Below, piece by piece: positions 44,685 to 52,896 of a stretch of DNA of 64,000 nucleotides. Source of the stretch: Candidatus Limnocylindrales bacterium (lineage in GTDB: Bacteria; Moduliflexota; Moduliflexia; Moduliflexales; JAUQPW01). Below the pieces are notes generated by a model that worked only from the letters and a program-made list of their open reading frames with translations, was not told where the DNA came from and did not search any database. The stretch lies in assembly GCA_035559535.1 (NCBI GenBank), contig DATMBG010000036.1, positions 104,747 to 168,746 of the forward strand, written 5' to 3'. The translations under genes were made by a program, and so were the position numbers. Each line of letters opens with the position of its first letter. The stretch's first letter is position 1.

Positions 44685-45584
44685 ATGCGTTATACTATCC
44701 CTATAGAAAAAAGTTCTAAATCCGTATCTCATCCCTCCTGGTTGAAGAGAACTTCAGGTATGAGAATTCAAATCGGCGTTCTAGGTTTACTATTTCTTAT
44801 TTTGTATTCGCCTCTCTTTCCTATGCTGGTTTACGATTGGAGCCATGACCCCAACTACTCCCATGGATTTTTAATCCCTGTGGTTTCCGGTTACCTGGTT
44901 TGGCAGCAGAGAGAAAAGTTGGGGTTTCAGAAAGTGAGTCCTTCAAACTGGGGGTTAGCGATCACAGTTCTCGGCTTGATCCTTTACCTGGTTGCAAATA
45001 TTGCAGCCGAACTTTATACCATGCGGGTATCTATGCTGATCGTTTTAAGTGGAATTATTCTGGCTATATTTGGAAAAAATATCTTTAAGATCTTACTGTT
45101 TCCCATAGCCTATCTTCTTTTTATGATCCCGATTCCCTATATTATTTATAATTTGATCGCCTTTCCCCTTAAAATGTTTGTTACAGCCCAGGCCGAGACC
45201 CTTCTTCAGGGGATGGGCATCCCGGTTCTTCGGGAAGGAAATGTTCTTCATATGTCTACGGGTCCTTTAGAGGTGGTGGATGCCTGTAGTGGCATGAGAT
45301 CTATCATGTCTCTCCTCGCTTTAAGTGCTGCTTTCGGATATCTTACCCTTAAAACCAATTGGAAACGGATTCTTCTTTTCATTTCCGCCATTCCCATCGC
45401 TATATTAACCAATTTATTCCGTGTAACATTCACCGGTATCTTAGCAAACTCTTATGGTCAGCGAGTAGCTGAAGGATTTTTACATGAATTCTCTGGCATG
45501 CTGGTCTTTGGAATGGCTTTGATTTGCTTATTCGGTGTAAGGGGTTTATTATCATGGATCAAGCCACAAGAAACTTCCTTATAA
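44685..45584 (+). CDS. xrtA: Exosortase (XrtA type)
   Basis: A 299-residue polytopic membrane cysteine transpeptidase that recognises and processes PEP-CTERM proteins. About eight hydrophobic segments are visible. The proposed catalytic residues are all present: C201 in VVDACSGMRS, R246 in LTNLFRVTFTG and H267 in FLHEFSGM. The N-terminal DPNYSHGFLIP motif is typical. AGGA lies 10-15 bases before the ATG. The downstream EpsI gene overlaps its 3' end by 31 bases, as often seen with XrtA. Its target in this window is the protein at 51076. Confidence 0.94.
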   Translation: MRYTIPIEKSSKSVSHPSWLKRTSGMRIQIGVLGLLFLILYSPLFPMLVYDWSHDPNYSHGFLIPVVSGYLVWQQREKLGFQKVSPSNWGLAITVLGLILYLVANIAAELYTMRVSMLIVLSGIILAIFGKNIFKILLFPIAYLLFMIPIPYIIYNLIAFPLKMFVTAQAETLLQGMGIPVLREGNVLHMSTGPLEVVDACSGMRSIMSLLALSAAFGYLTLKTNWKRILLFISAIPIAILTNLFRVTFTGILANSYGQRVAEGFLHEFSGMLVFGMALICLFGVRGLLSWIKPQETSL

Positions 45585-46219
45585 TTTGTATACTCCTGGG
45601 CTTAACCACAGGGTACCTGCGACTCTTACCTCACGGTCAGGATATTCCTTTGCGTCAGGATATTCTCACCTTAAATACTCAAATCGGTGACTGGACAGGA
45701 AAACCTCATATTCCCTTCTCCCCTGAAGTCCTCGAAAAGCTCCGGGTAGATGATTACCTTAATCGTAATTATCAAAATTCCAGAGGAGAAATGATCTCCC
45801 TCTATGTGGGCTACTATCGTAATCAACGCCAGGGAGATCTTATCCACTCCCCTCAACAGTGTCTGCCGGGTGGAGGATGGAACATTACAAAAAGAGAGAT
45901 TATCTCCATTCCTATCCAGGACGGAAGACGTTCCCATCTTCGGGTCAACCGGTTTACCCTCCAAAAAGACGATGAAAAAATGCTGGCTTATTACTGGTAT
46001 GAGGGTCGAGGAAGGACTTTGACCAGCGAGTACCTACAAAAAGTTTATCTTATTCTGGATGCCATCCGGTATAATCGAACCGATGAAGCGCTGATACGCC
46101 TCCTCACCCCCATTCGGAATGATAACCTGGCCGAAGCCGACCGAAACTTGCGGGATTTTACCCAGAAAATAGCACCGATCTTGAGTAATCGGTACTTTCC
46201 ACCTGCCCCTGGGGTTTAG
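45554..46219 (+). CDS. epsI: Exosortase-associated protein EpsI
   Basis: A 221-residue exported protein of the EpsI family (DUF3485), found beside or fused to exosortases and involved in exopolysaccharide production. It has one N-terminal membrane segment (LIICILLGLTTGYLRLLP) and the typical IGDWTG, YVGYYRNQRQGDLIHSP and CLPGGGW motifs. ATG 45554 was chosen over the earlier frame start at 45524 because it gives the family-like N-terminus. Its biochemical role is unknown in the family. Confidence 0.9.
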   Translation: MDQATRNFLIICILLGLTTGYLRLLPHGQDIPLRQDILTLNTQIGDWTGKPHIPFSPEVLEKLRVDDYLNRNYQNSRGEMISLYVGYYRNQRQGDLIHSPQQCLPGGGWNITKREIISIPIQDGRRSHLRVNRFTLQKDDEKMLAYYWYEGRGRTLTSEYLQKVYLILDAIRYNRTDEALIRLLTPIRNDNLAEADRNLRDFTQKIAPILSNRYFPPAPGV

Positions 46220-46221
46220 TA

Positions 46222-46255
46222 GGGAAGTGTGGGGGTGTGGGAGTGTGGGAGATGT
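46222..46255 (+). repeat. G-rich arm flanking the four-helix-bundle gene (left)
   Basis: GGAAGTGTGGGGGTGTGGGA and GTGTGGGAGATG follow the epsI stop codon directly. The complementary C-rich arm lies at 46696-46748 on the far side of the small gene. Confidence 0.7.
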
Positions 46256-46277
46256 TAACAGGAGGTGACTGAAGGGG

Positions 46278-46691
46278 GTGAAGCACTTTCGGCAGTTACG
46301 GGTTTATCAAGGGGCATTAGAAGCTGCGATGAAGATTTTTGAACTATCTAAAAATTGGCCGAAAGAAGAACGATACTCTTTAACTGATCAAATTCGAAGG
46401 TCATCTCGTTCCGTATGCTCCAATATTACAGAAGCATGGTGTAAACGTCGTTATGTGGCTCACTTTGTTAGTAAGTTAACAGACGCAGATGGTGAAGCTG
46501 CCGAGACCCAATCATGGCTTGACTTTGCTCTACGCTGTGGCTATATTTCTGAAACAGACTTTATTGAACTAAATCAGTGTTATGAAGCCATTAGCAGTGG
46601 GTTAGTAAGGATGATGGCTGAAGCTGAGAAATGGTGCGGTCCTGCCTCTTTGTTGAAAGAGGACAGTGTTGATTACGAAATCAGCACTTAA
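46278..46691 (+). CDS. Four-helix-bundle protein (S23/Avd-like)
   Basis: A 137-residue protein of the family first seen in 23S rRNA intervening sequences and related in fold to Avd of diversity-generating retroelements. Motifs: FRQLRVYQGALEAAMKIFEL, then EERYSLTDQIRRSSRSVCSN (residues 30-49) and the E(A/G)W segment, with helix four ending near MMAEAEKW. It begins with GTG at 46278, with GGAGGTGAC about 10 bases before. No reverse transcriptase or variable repeat is near. It lies between convergent epsI and prsT and is enclosed by G-rich/C-rich inverted repeats, so it looks like cargo of a small repeat-borne element. Function is unknown. Confidence 0.88.
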   Translation: MKHFRQLRVYQGALEAAMKIFELSKNWPKEERYSLTDQIRRSSRSVCSNITEAWCKRRYVAHFVSKLTDADGEAAETQSWLDFALRCGYISETDFIELNQCYEAISSGLVRMMAEAEKWCGPASLLKEDSVDYEIST

Positions 46692-46695
46692 TTTA

Positions 46696-46748
46696 CTTCT
46701 CCACCCCCACACTCCCACACCCCCACACCCTCACACCCCCACACTCTT
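46696..46748 (-). repeat. C-rich arm flanking the four-helix-bundle gene (right)
   Basis: A run of CCCACACTCCCACACCCCCA-type units ending CACACTCTTA. It is imperfectly complementary to 46222-46255 and reaches into the stop codon of prsT at 46747. Confidence 0.7.
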
Positions 46749-49700
46749 ACTTGGATTCCAACTCCGCAATCAACTTCTTAGCTTCTTCCTTCTCCGGGAA
46801 ATCCTGAGATAAACTCAGGGATTTTTTCAGCATCTGAAGGGCCTCGTCTTTTTTTCCCAGTTTGGAATAGGCCAACCCCAGGTGGTAATGAATGGTTGGG
46901 TGTTGGGGAGAAAGCTGAACGGCTTCTGCCAAAACTTTAGCCGCTTCCTCGTAATTCCCTTTCTGGTAATAAATCCATCCCAGAGTATCAGCCACATCTC
47001 CCGATTTCGGTGCCAGGGTCCTGGCCTTTTGGGCAAAACGAAGGGCTTCATCAATATTCTGTTTACTTTCGGCATATAACCAGGCCAGATTATTCAGAGC
47101 CGGGACCGAATTGGGGTCTATACCCAGTGCTCGAGAATAGGCTTCAATGGCTCGATCCCTGTTTTTAGCTTTTTCATGGGCCTGACCCAGGGCCACATAA
47201 GCCGCTGCATACTTTGGATTCAATTCGATCACCTTCTCAAACTGTGGGATGGCCTGGGCGGTATCATTCTGTTCCATGTAGATACCACCTAAATTAAAAT
47301 ATGCTGCCGCTGCCTTAGGGTCGAGCTCAATGGCCTTTTTAAAATTTGAGGCCGCTTTGGTATAATCTTTCTGTTGACGATAAACCTCTCCCAGGAGGTT
47401 ATAACCGATGGGATTTTTTGGATCCATGGAGATAACATCTTGAGCAGTCTGAGTAGCTTTTGCTATATTATTTTGAGATAAATAAGCACGAATCAAGAGT
47501 ACCTTCGTTTCGAGCTGCTTGGGATCTTTTTTCAGGGATTCTTCCAATTCTTTTACGGCCTGATCGTATTTTTTGAGGGCCAGATAGGCGGAAGCCAGTA
47601 GATTGTAGCCTATACTAGATTCCGGGATCCGCCTCTTCAGATCTTCAAAAGCTACGGCCGCACTTTCATAATCCCCCTTTGCAGCGTACGAGCGTCCTAA
47701 CATCTCGTACACCGGAGGTTGATCCGGATAAAGTTTAACGGCTTCCCGTGCTGTTTTAACAGCTTCATCCACATCTCCCTTCCGAAGATAAGCCTGAATC
47801 AGAAGGATATAACTCTGTAAGGATTTGCCTTCTTGAGCTGCCGCTCGATATTGCTGGATAGCCTCATCACTTTTACCTTCTGTTTCTTTGAGCTTTCCCA
47901 ACTCCACCCGGGCCAGGGTCTGGGTAACCTCGGAGCCTTTCCCCAATAGATCTTCATATTGTTTGGCGGCTTTGTCTGTTTCTTTCAGGGTTACATAAAG
48001 ACGGGCTAAATTAAGTTGGACTTCGGTGGAATCAGGGTTAACTTCCAGAACCTTTTCAAAGGCTTGCTGGGCGGATGCAAAATCCTTTGAAAGGATATAA
48101 GCCATTCCCAGCAAATTTAAAAGACTCACATCTTCCGGCTTATCTTTAAGCTCCTCCTGAGCTTTTTTAATTGCCTCTTCATACTTCTGCTGGGCCAGCA
48201 ATAATTGAAGGGCAATTAAGGGTTGGTTGGGATTCAGCTCCAGAGATTTTTTATAAGCCGATATGGCTTCATCCCGCCTGCCTAACCGCAGATAAGTTTC
48301 TCCCAGGCGGTTATACCCCACAGGAAGCTCGGGCAGCAAACGAACCATTTCGTTAAATTCGGCAAGGGCACGGGGGTAGTCTTGCTGAAGGGCATAAGCC
48401 AGCCCCAGAATTTCATGGGCCCCGGGGGGTGGCGAAACTGGATGCATGTTGATCACTTCTTGGGCCGCCCGCATTGCCTCCTCTAAACGACCTTTCTTCA
48501 GATAGAGTTGTCCTAATAACAATAAAACTCCTTCTGATTTATTTTTCTGAACGGCGGCTTCATATTTTTTCAAGGCGTCTTCCCATTTTCCTTTTTCTTC
48601 CAGAAGTTGCCCTAAGGCAACAAGGGCAAACTGGTTAGAAGGATCCTGGTCCAGGATTTGCTGATATTGCTCGAGAGCTTTTTCCTTTTCTCCATTCCGA
48701 ATGTAAACATTAGCCAGATTCAATCGGGCGGAAACGAACTGGGGGCTGATCTCTAGGGCTTTTTCAAATTGCTCTTTGGCCTGTCCTAACTCGTTTTTTC
48801 CTAAATAAGAAAGACCCTTCAAGTTAAACAGAACTACATTTTTGGGATCTATCCGGAGGCCGTTTTCACACTCAACCAGGGCTTTATCAAAAGCTTTCTG
48901 ATCCAGGTAGGCCAGGATCAAGGCAATCCGAGTTCCGGTTTGATCCGGATCGATTTTTAAAGCCGATTGATACTGTTGGACGGCTTCTTCCGGCTTGCCG
49001 GTTCGAAGATAATACGTTCCCAGGTTGGTGTAGGTGGTAACCAGATTCGGATCGATTTCCCGGGCTTTATTAAACTGCTGCAGGCTTTTATCAAATTGTC
49101 CTTTACCCAAATAAGCCCTTCCAAGAAGATTATAGGCCATGGCATTGGAAGGTTCCAATTTGACCAGTTCTTCTCCGTGTCGAATGGCCTCATCAAACCA
49201 ATTGTTCTCCAGGTTAAGAACGGTGAGTAGAAAACGCGCAGATGTGACCTTGGGATTTAAACTGAGAACCTGCTCCATCTCTTCAATGGCCTGTTGGGGG
49301 TTACCTTTGGCATAATGGGCAAAACCCAGAAAATAATGCGCACCAATATGTTTGGAATTAATCTTTAAAGCTTGCTGTAATTCTGGAACTGCCGCATCCA
49401 CTTTGCCCTGCTGGGTAAGAACCGCTCCCTTGAAATAATACCCCTCTGCGGAGGCGGGGTAGAGTTTTTTCAATTGCTCACTGAGTCGAAGAACCTCTTC
49501 ATAATTTTTTTGATCCAGGTAAATACCTGCCAGCTTAACCCGGGCAGAGAATTGTTGAAAATCCAACTGCAAAACCTGCTTATACCTGGCTATCGCCTCG
49601 TCAAACTGCTTTTGCTGTAAATAAAGATCTCCCAGGGCGTATAACCCTTGTAGATCCTTATCCTCGATTTTTAAAGCTTCTTCAAATTCTTGTTTTGCTT

Positions 49701-50286
49701 TTTCTAGATTATTGTCTATGGCATAAATTCGACCCAGATTAACATGGGCCGAGACGAGTTGAGGGTTCAACTGGAGGGCTTTCTCAAAATAGGCTTTGGC
49801 TGATTTAAAATCCTCTCTCCCTGCCGAGATGATTCCGAGAACATCTAAAGCTTCTGCATTTTCTTTTTGAGAATCCTTGCTGAGAATCTTCTCGGCTTTT
49901 TCATAATCTCCCTGAAGAGCATAGGCTCTGGCCAGATAAATCGAGGCCTCCTCTGATGATAGGCCCGATTCCAGGGACTTCTCTATCTCCTGAACAGCCG
50001 TCCCGGCATCCCCCTTTTTTAAATAGACTTTTCCGAGTTGATAACGGGCTTCGGCATATTTAGGGTCTATCTTAACCGCATTCTTAAACTCGATAACGGC
50101 GGTATTCAAATCCTTTTTAGTCAGGTAATCTATACCTTTCTGATAATGCTCTCGTTTTTTAACCTCGGGATCTCCTGTACAGCCTATCAGTAATACCTTA
50201 CAAAGAAGCAGAATAACAAAACTTTTCGGTAAATCCGGGATCCCGCGGAGGTACCCAGAGTCCCTTACTTTTTCGTCCAAAATCAT
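46747..50286 (-). CDS. prsT: PrsT-like TPR-repeat lipoprotein of PEP-CTERM/exopolysaccharide system
   Basis: A 1179-residue protein made almost wholly of TPR repeats (roughly thirty), with recurring AYFNLGGIYMEQNDTAQAI-type units. The N-terminus has a hydrophobic stretch followed by the lipobox LIGC, so it is probably a lipoprotein. ATG 50286 is preferred over the frame start at 50331 because a GGAAGGAG ribosome binding site lies 7-8 bases before it and the signal sequence then has a normal length. TPR proteins called PrsT accompany XrtA systems and are usually nearer 900 residues. It is divergent from the PEP-CTERM gene and shares an upstream region with three TGTAAA-N5-TCGAC sites. Confidence 0.85.
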   Translation of the reverse strand: MILDEKVRDSGYLRGIPDLPKSFVILLLCKVLLIGCTGDPEVKKREHYQKGIDYLTKKDLNTAVIEFKNAVKIDPKYAEARYQLGKVYLKKGDAGTAVQEIEKSLESGLSSEEASIYLARAYALQGDYEKAEKILSKDSQKENAEALDVLGIISAGREDFKSAKAYFEKALQLNPQLVSAHVNLGRIYAIDNNLEKAKQEFEEALKIEDKDLQGLYALGDLYLQQKQFDEAIARYKQVLQLDFQQFSARVKLAGIYLDQKNYEEVLRLSEQLKKLYPASAEGYYFKGAVLTQQGKVDAAVPELQQALKINSKHIGAHYFLGFAHYAKGNPQQAIEEMEQVLSLNPKVTSARFLLTVLNLENNWFDEAIRHGEELVKLEPSNAMAYNLLGRAYLGKGQFDKSLQQFNKAREIDPNLVTTYTNLGTYYLRTGKPEEAVQQYQSALKIDPDQTGTRIALILAYLDQKAFDKALVECENGLRIDPKNVVLFNLKGLSYLGKNELGQAKEQFEKALEISPQFVSARLNLANVYIRNGEKEKALEQYQQILDQDPSNQFALVALGQLLEEKGKWEDALKKYEAAVQKNKSEGVLLLLGQLYLKKGRLEEAMRAAQEVINMHPVSPPPGAHEILGLAYALQQDYPRALAEFNEMVRLLPELPVGYNRLGETYLRLGRRDEAISAYKKSLELNPNQPLIALQLLLAQQKYEEAIKKAQEELKDKPEDVSLLNLLGMAYILSKDFASAQQAFEKVLEVNPDSTEVQLNLARLYVTLKETDKAAKQYEDLLGKGSEVTQTLARVELGKLKETEGKSDEAIQQYRAAAQEGKSLQSYILLIQAYLRKGDVDEAVKTAREAVKLYPDQPPVYEMLGRSYAAKGDYESAAVAFEDLKRRIPESSIGYNLLASAYLALKKYDQAVKELEESLKKDPKQLETKVLLIRAYLSQNNIAKATQTAQDVISMDPKNPIGYNLLGEVYRQQKDYTKAASNFKKAIELDPKAAAAYFNLGGIYMEQNDTAQAIPQFEKVIELNPKYAAAYVALGQAHEKAKNRDRAIEAYSRALGIDPNSVPALNNLAWLYAESKQNIDEALRFAQKARTLAPKSGDVADTLGWIYYQKGNYEEAAKVLAEAVQLSPQHPTIHYHLGLAYSKLGKKDEALQMLKKSLSLSQDFPEKEEAKKLIAELESK

Positions 50287-50452
50287 AATAAACTCCTTCC
50301 GAATGGGAAGATCTGTCCGATCCTCAGGCAAATCCTGACCTTCCCCGGTTAATTGATTTGATGGAAGATGAATGTAAAATTTTATATTAAAATAACCAGG
50401 ATTCGGGTCGGAAACAAGTTCTATTTCTTCTGGCTTTATCCAGTCGTTCAGA

Positions 50453-50468
50453 TGTAAAAGATATCGAC
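50453..50468 (+). promoter_or_regulatory. Candidate PrsR-type site 1
   Basis: TGTAAAAGATATCGAC. It lies 167 bases upstream of the prsT start. Confidence 0.5.
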
Positions 50469-50573
50469 GCTTAAAAGACGGGAATTTTTACCTGAAAAAG
50501 GCTTTTGGTAGAATAAACCCTTTTTTTTTAAAAGCTTATCCAGAAAAGGCTAAAATTAAGGGCTCTAAAAAAA

Positions 50574-50589
50574 ATGTAAAGAAACTCGA
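50574..50589 (+). promoter_or_regulatory. Candidate PrsR-type site 2
   Basis: TGTAAAGAAACTCGAC, 121 bases after site 1. Confidence 0.5.
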
Positions 50590-50704
50590 CAACCCTCCCA
50601 AGTTACTTTTGTAAAAGATTTCCTGAAAAGCCCGAACTATTTCCTTTTTTAAGGTTTAATCTGAGATTAATAAAAAGGAGAACATAAAAAGGCGTCCAAA
50701 AATT

Positions 50705-50720
50705 TGTAAAAAAAATCGAC
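50705..50720 (+). promoter_or_regulatory. Candidate PrsR-type site 3
   Basis: TGTAAAAAAAATCGAC, 131 bases after site 2 and about 240 bases upstream of the sigma-54-type promoter at 50957. Confidence 0.5.
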
Positions 50721-50956
50721 GATGGGGATTTTAAAAGAAATAGCTTTTTCTGAATCTTAAAAGTAAGAAGCGAGAGGTGAAATTCCAGATCTATAAGGGT
50801 TTGGAACGAATAAGATACGAATTGAGACCCCCGGTTCCCGGCGGATCCCCTTTCTGAAGATTCCTTGGGGTTATACTGCTTCAAAGTCTTAAATTTTATA
50901 GACCTGTCGGAGAATCCCATGGTATTTCCTCTACTTATCTCCATAAAGTTTGCTCC

Positions 50957-50972
50957 TGGCATATGAGATGCA
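50957..50972 (+). promoter_or_regulatory. Sigma-54-type promoter of PEP-CTERM gene
   Basis: TGGCATATGAGATGCA has GG and GC at the canonical interval and differs from TTGCA at one base. It lies about 100 bases before the start codon at 51076. Confidence 0.6.
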
Positions 50973-51075
50973 TAATACATAATAGCAGTTAGTAAGACGA
51001 ACTAAATTAACAGGCAGTCCTTCACACAAGAAGAAAAATAAATCTTCGTTGAGATCTAGTGAGGAGGAATAACCC

Positions 51076-51792
51076 ATGAGAAATTTCATGAAAGTACCCA
51101 TTTTAACAGAACGATTTTTCTTAGGAATTATTGGTCTTGGTTTGGTTTTAAGTTTGCTGGTTTTTGCAACCCCCGTACAGGCTACCACGCTTGATTTTAA
51201 TATCGCACCTCCCACGCCGGGGACTATCTCCTATGGTGGTGGTTCGAGTTCCCTGGTGGGAACAGGGATTGAGGTAGACACCATAACGGGTTTAGGGACT
51301 CCGGCGAATAACAACGTCACGGTCACCTGTGTAAGTTGTACCCTGACTTTCACAACCGGTTCATCTACCGGTCCTTTGACCTGGAGTGGTGGGACTATTA
51401 CGGTCACAGGAGGTGTGGATTTCAATGGTGGAGGTATTGGTCCAGGAGATATTCCTACCGGGACCACACTATTAACAGGAACGTTTCAAACTGTCTCTGT
51501 AATCCCGTTTCCAGGAGGTTTCAATATTGCTGCTTCTGGATTTACGGATACGAAAGATCCTACCTTAACGGGTTTTTATGGTTTGGATCCCAGTATTCCG
51601 TTCTATAGTGGAAATTTCAACATTAGTTTTAATACCTTATCTACGGTAACACCGGGTAATGCCTTTACCAGTACCCAGGTTCTCAGTGGCGATATTACCA
51701 ACATTCCGGTTCCTGAACCGGGTTCGTTGCTCCTTCTAGGTTCTGGTTTAGCAGGTTTTGGAGCCTGGAGATTGAAAAGATCTAAGAAATAG
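51076..51792 (+). CDS. PEP-CTERM sorting-domain protein
   Basis: A 238-residue exported protein. The signal peptide (about 1-37) ends near VQATTLDF. The body is rich in Gly, Thr, Ser and Pro, beta-rich, with a GTFQTVSVIPFPGG stretch and no enzymatic motif. The C-terminus is a textbook PEP-CTERM signal: VPEPGSLLLLGSGLAGFG, then a basic tail RLKRSKK. Exosortase would cleave near the PEP motif and anchor or release the protein at the surface. A strong GAGGAGG ribosome binding site precedes the ATG, and a perfect terminator follows. Function of the mature protein is unknown. Confidence 0.92.
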   Translation: MRNFMKVPILTERFFLGIIGLGLVLSLLVFATPVQATTLDFNIAPPTPGTISYGGGSSSLVGTGIEVDTITGLGTPANNNVTVTCVSCTLTFTTGSSTGPLTWSGGTITVTGGVDFNGGGIGPGDIPTGTTLLTGTFQTVSVIPFPGGFNIAASGFTDTKDPTLTGFYGLDPSIPFYSGNFNISFNTLSTVTPGNAFTSTQVLSGDITNIPVPEPGSLLLLGSGLAGFGAWRLKRSKK

Positions 51793-51798
51793 AAGGTT

Positions 51799-51853
51799 AA
51801 AAAGATAAAGGGTCGATAGAGATTCTGAATTTCTATCGGCCCTTTATCTTTTT
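51799..51853. terminator. Strong bidirectional Rho-independent terminator
   Basis: AAAAAGATAAAGGG (51799-51812) pairs perfectly with CCCTTTATCTTTTT (51840-51853), with CGATAGA/TCTATCG pairing inside. Runs of A and T flank both sides. It ends the PEP-CTERM transcript. Confidence 0.9.
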
Positions 51854-52280
51854 AAATCTTACCTTAGGCCCTCCCCCTCGGCCCCTTCCCCACGCTGTGG
51901 GAGATAGGAACAGGCCGCTCCCACCCCTACACCCTTCGCCCATAGCATGCTTCGCTTTACCCCTATCTTTTTAATTCAGAACTTCATTCGGTTTAAAGCC
52001 CTGAAAGGGCGTCTTCCTATACCTGGAGCATCGGCCCATGACATGAAGTTAAAACTACATAGCACAACCCAAGGGTTTTGAGCTCCGTTAGCAGCGTTCA
52101 GTTTATAGCCCAACGTAACCTCTTTCAAACTCCCCAAGCTCTGTCCAGAGCGGTCTGTGAAACAGGACGCCCCTCCCCCATCCTGACCCTCCCCGTTCAC
52201 GGGGCTAACCATTACCCATATTTTTTCATTTCGAGGGATTGATAGCGGGCTCAGCTAGCCTGTTGGTTGAATAGCAAATA

Positions 52281-52417
52281 TTGTCAACCGGGACGGTTGG
52301 CCTGCCCTTTGCGTATTCGGGGTCATTGAAAGGTATGGTAGGCCAAGCGTCTCGCTTGTCCTGGTCAACCGGGACGGTTAACCTACCCCTATTGTCAACC
52401 GGGACGGTTAACCTACC
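52281..52417. repeat. Three copies of a GTCAACCGGGACGGTT unit
   Basis: Copies start near 52283, 52374 and 52394. Each contains the small palindrome AACCG-GGA-CGGTT and is followed by CCTACC or CCTGCC. GGCCAAGCGTCTCGCTTGTC lies between copies 1 and 2. Spacing is irregular and there is no spacer-like structure, so it is not a CRISPR array. Confidence 0.7.
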
Positions 52418-52524
52418 GGACTAACCGTTTTGAGCCCCATCCCCCCAAATCAAAAAATGTGGGTAAAGATAAGGTTCACGGGGAGGGAGAGGGAGCTTTT
52501 AGGGGTAGGTTTTTTCTAACCTAA

Positions 52525-52831
52525 CCCCCTTCCTGCGCCGGGAAGGGGGAACTTGGGGATAACCTGAGTCCCAACTCTCCCCTTCTTTACGAGGGAAGGG
52601 GAGTCGGAGGGGTTAGGCCCAAAAAACCTGCCCTTGTAAGGGGAGAGAGAGGGTTGGGAAGGAGAGCAGAACGGTAAGGAATGCGACATTTTTATGTAGA
52701 ATGGGTATAAGCCTACGACGCGGGAGAGGATGAGTTGGAGGGGAGGGCAGAACCATTCTTTCAAAACTGTGGGAGAGGGGAACAGTCTACCTCCACCCTT
52801 ACACCCCTCTCCCGCAGCGTGGGAGAGGGGT
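52525..52831. repeat. Cluster of CCCTCTCCC/GGGAGAGGG-type palindromes
   Basis: Hairpins at 52525-52549 (CCCCCTTCC...GGGAAGGGGG), 52577-52604 (CTCCCCTTC...GGGAAGGGGAG) and 52805-52831 (CCCCTCTCCC-gcagcgt-GGGAGAGGGG). These are non-coding palindromic repeats of a class common between genes. Confidence 0.65.
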
Positions 52832-52896
52832 TGGGGGTGAGGGGGAATTACACAGAAACTTTACAAGGTAGTAAATGCTGAAAGTAGGCGTATATT

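Larger units (their letters stand above)
50287..51075. other. Divergent prsT/PEP-CTERM regulatory region
   Basis: 789 bases without a supported gene. It holds three TGTAAA-N5-TCGAC motifs, a sigma-54-type promoter toward the PEP-CTERM gene, and many A/T runs. A 125-codon leftward frame at 50603-50980 has no protein-like character. Confidence 0.6.
51793..52896. other. 1.1-kb repeat-rich intergenic region
   Basis: After the terminator it contains several GC-rich palindromes (52525-52549, 52577-52604, 52805-52831), three copies of a GTCAACCGGGACGGTT unit, and AGCCCTGAAAGGGC-type remnants around 51996-52011. ORFs here are read from repeats and are not credible. Confidence 0.65.

Noticed and set aside
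46278..46691. Diversity-generating retroelement
   Set aside because: The protein is Avd-like in family only; no reverse transcriptase, template repeat or variable repeat is in the window.
50603..50660. Fourth activator site, TGTAAAAGATTTCCTG
   Set aside because: It shares TGTAAA but lacks the YCGAC half of the motif.
50603..50980. Leftward 125-codon frame in the prsT/PEP-CTERM gap
   Set aside because: No family likeness, low-complexity composition and overlap with the regulatory motifs and sigma-54-type promoter.
52281..52417. Possible CRISPR remnant
   Set aside because: Only three units, irregular spacing, no spacers of uniform length and no cas genes.
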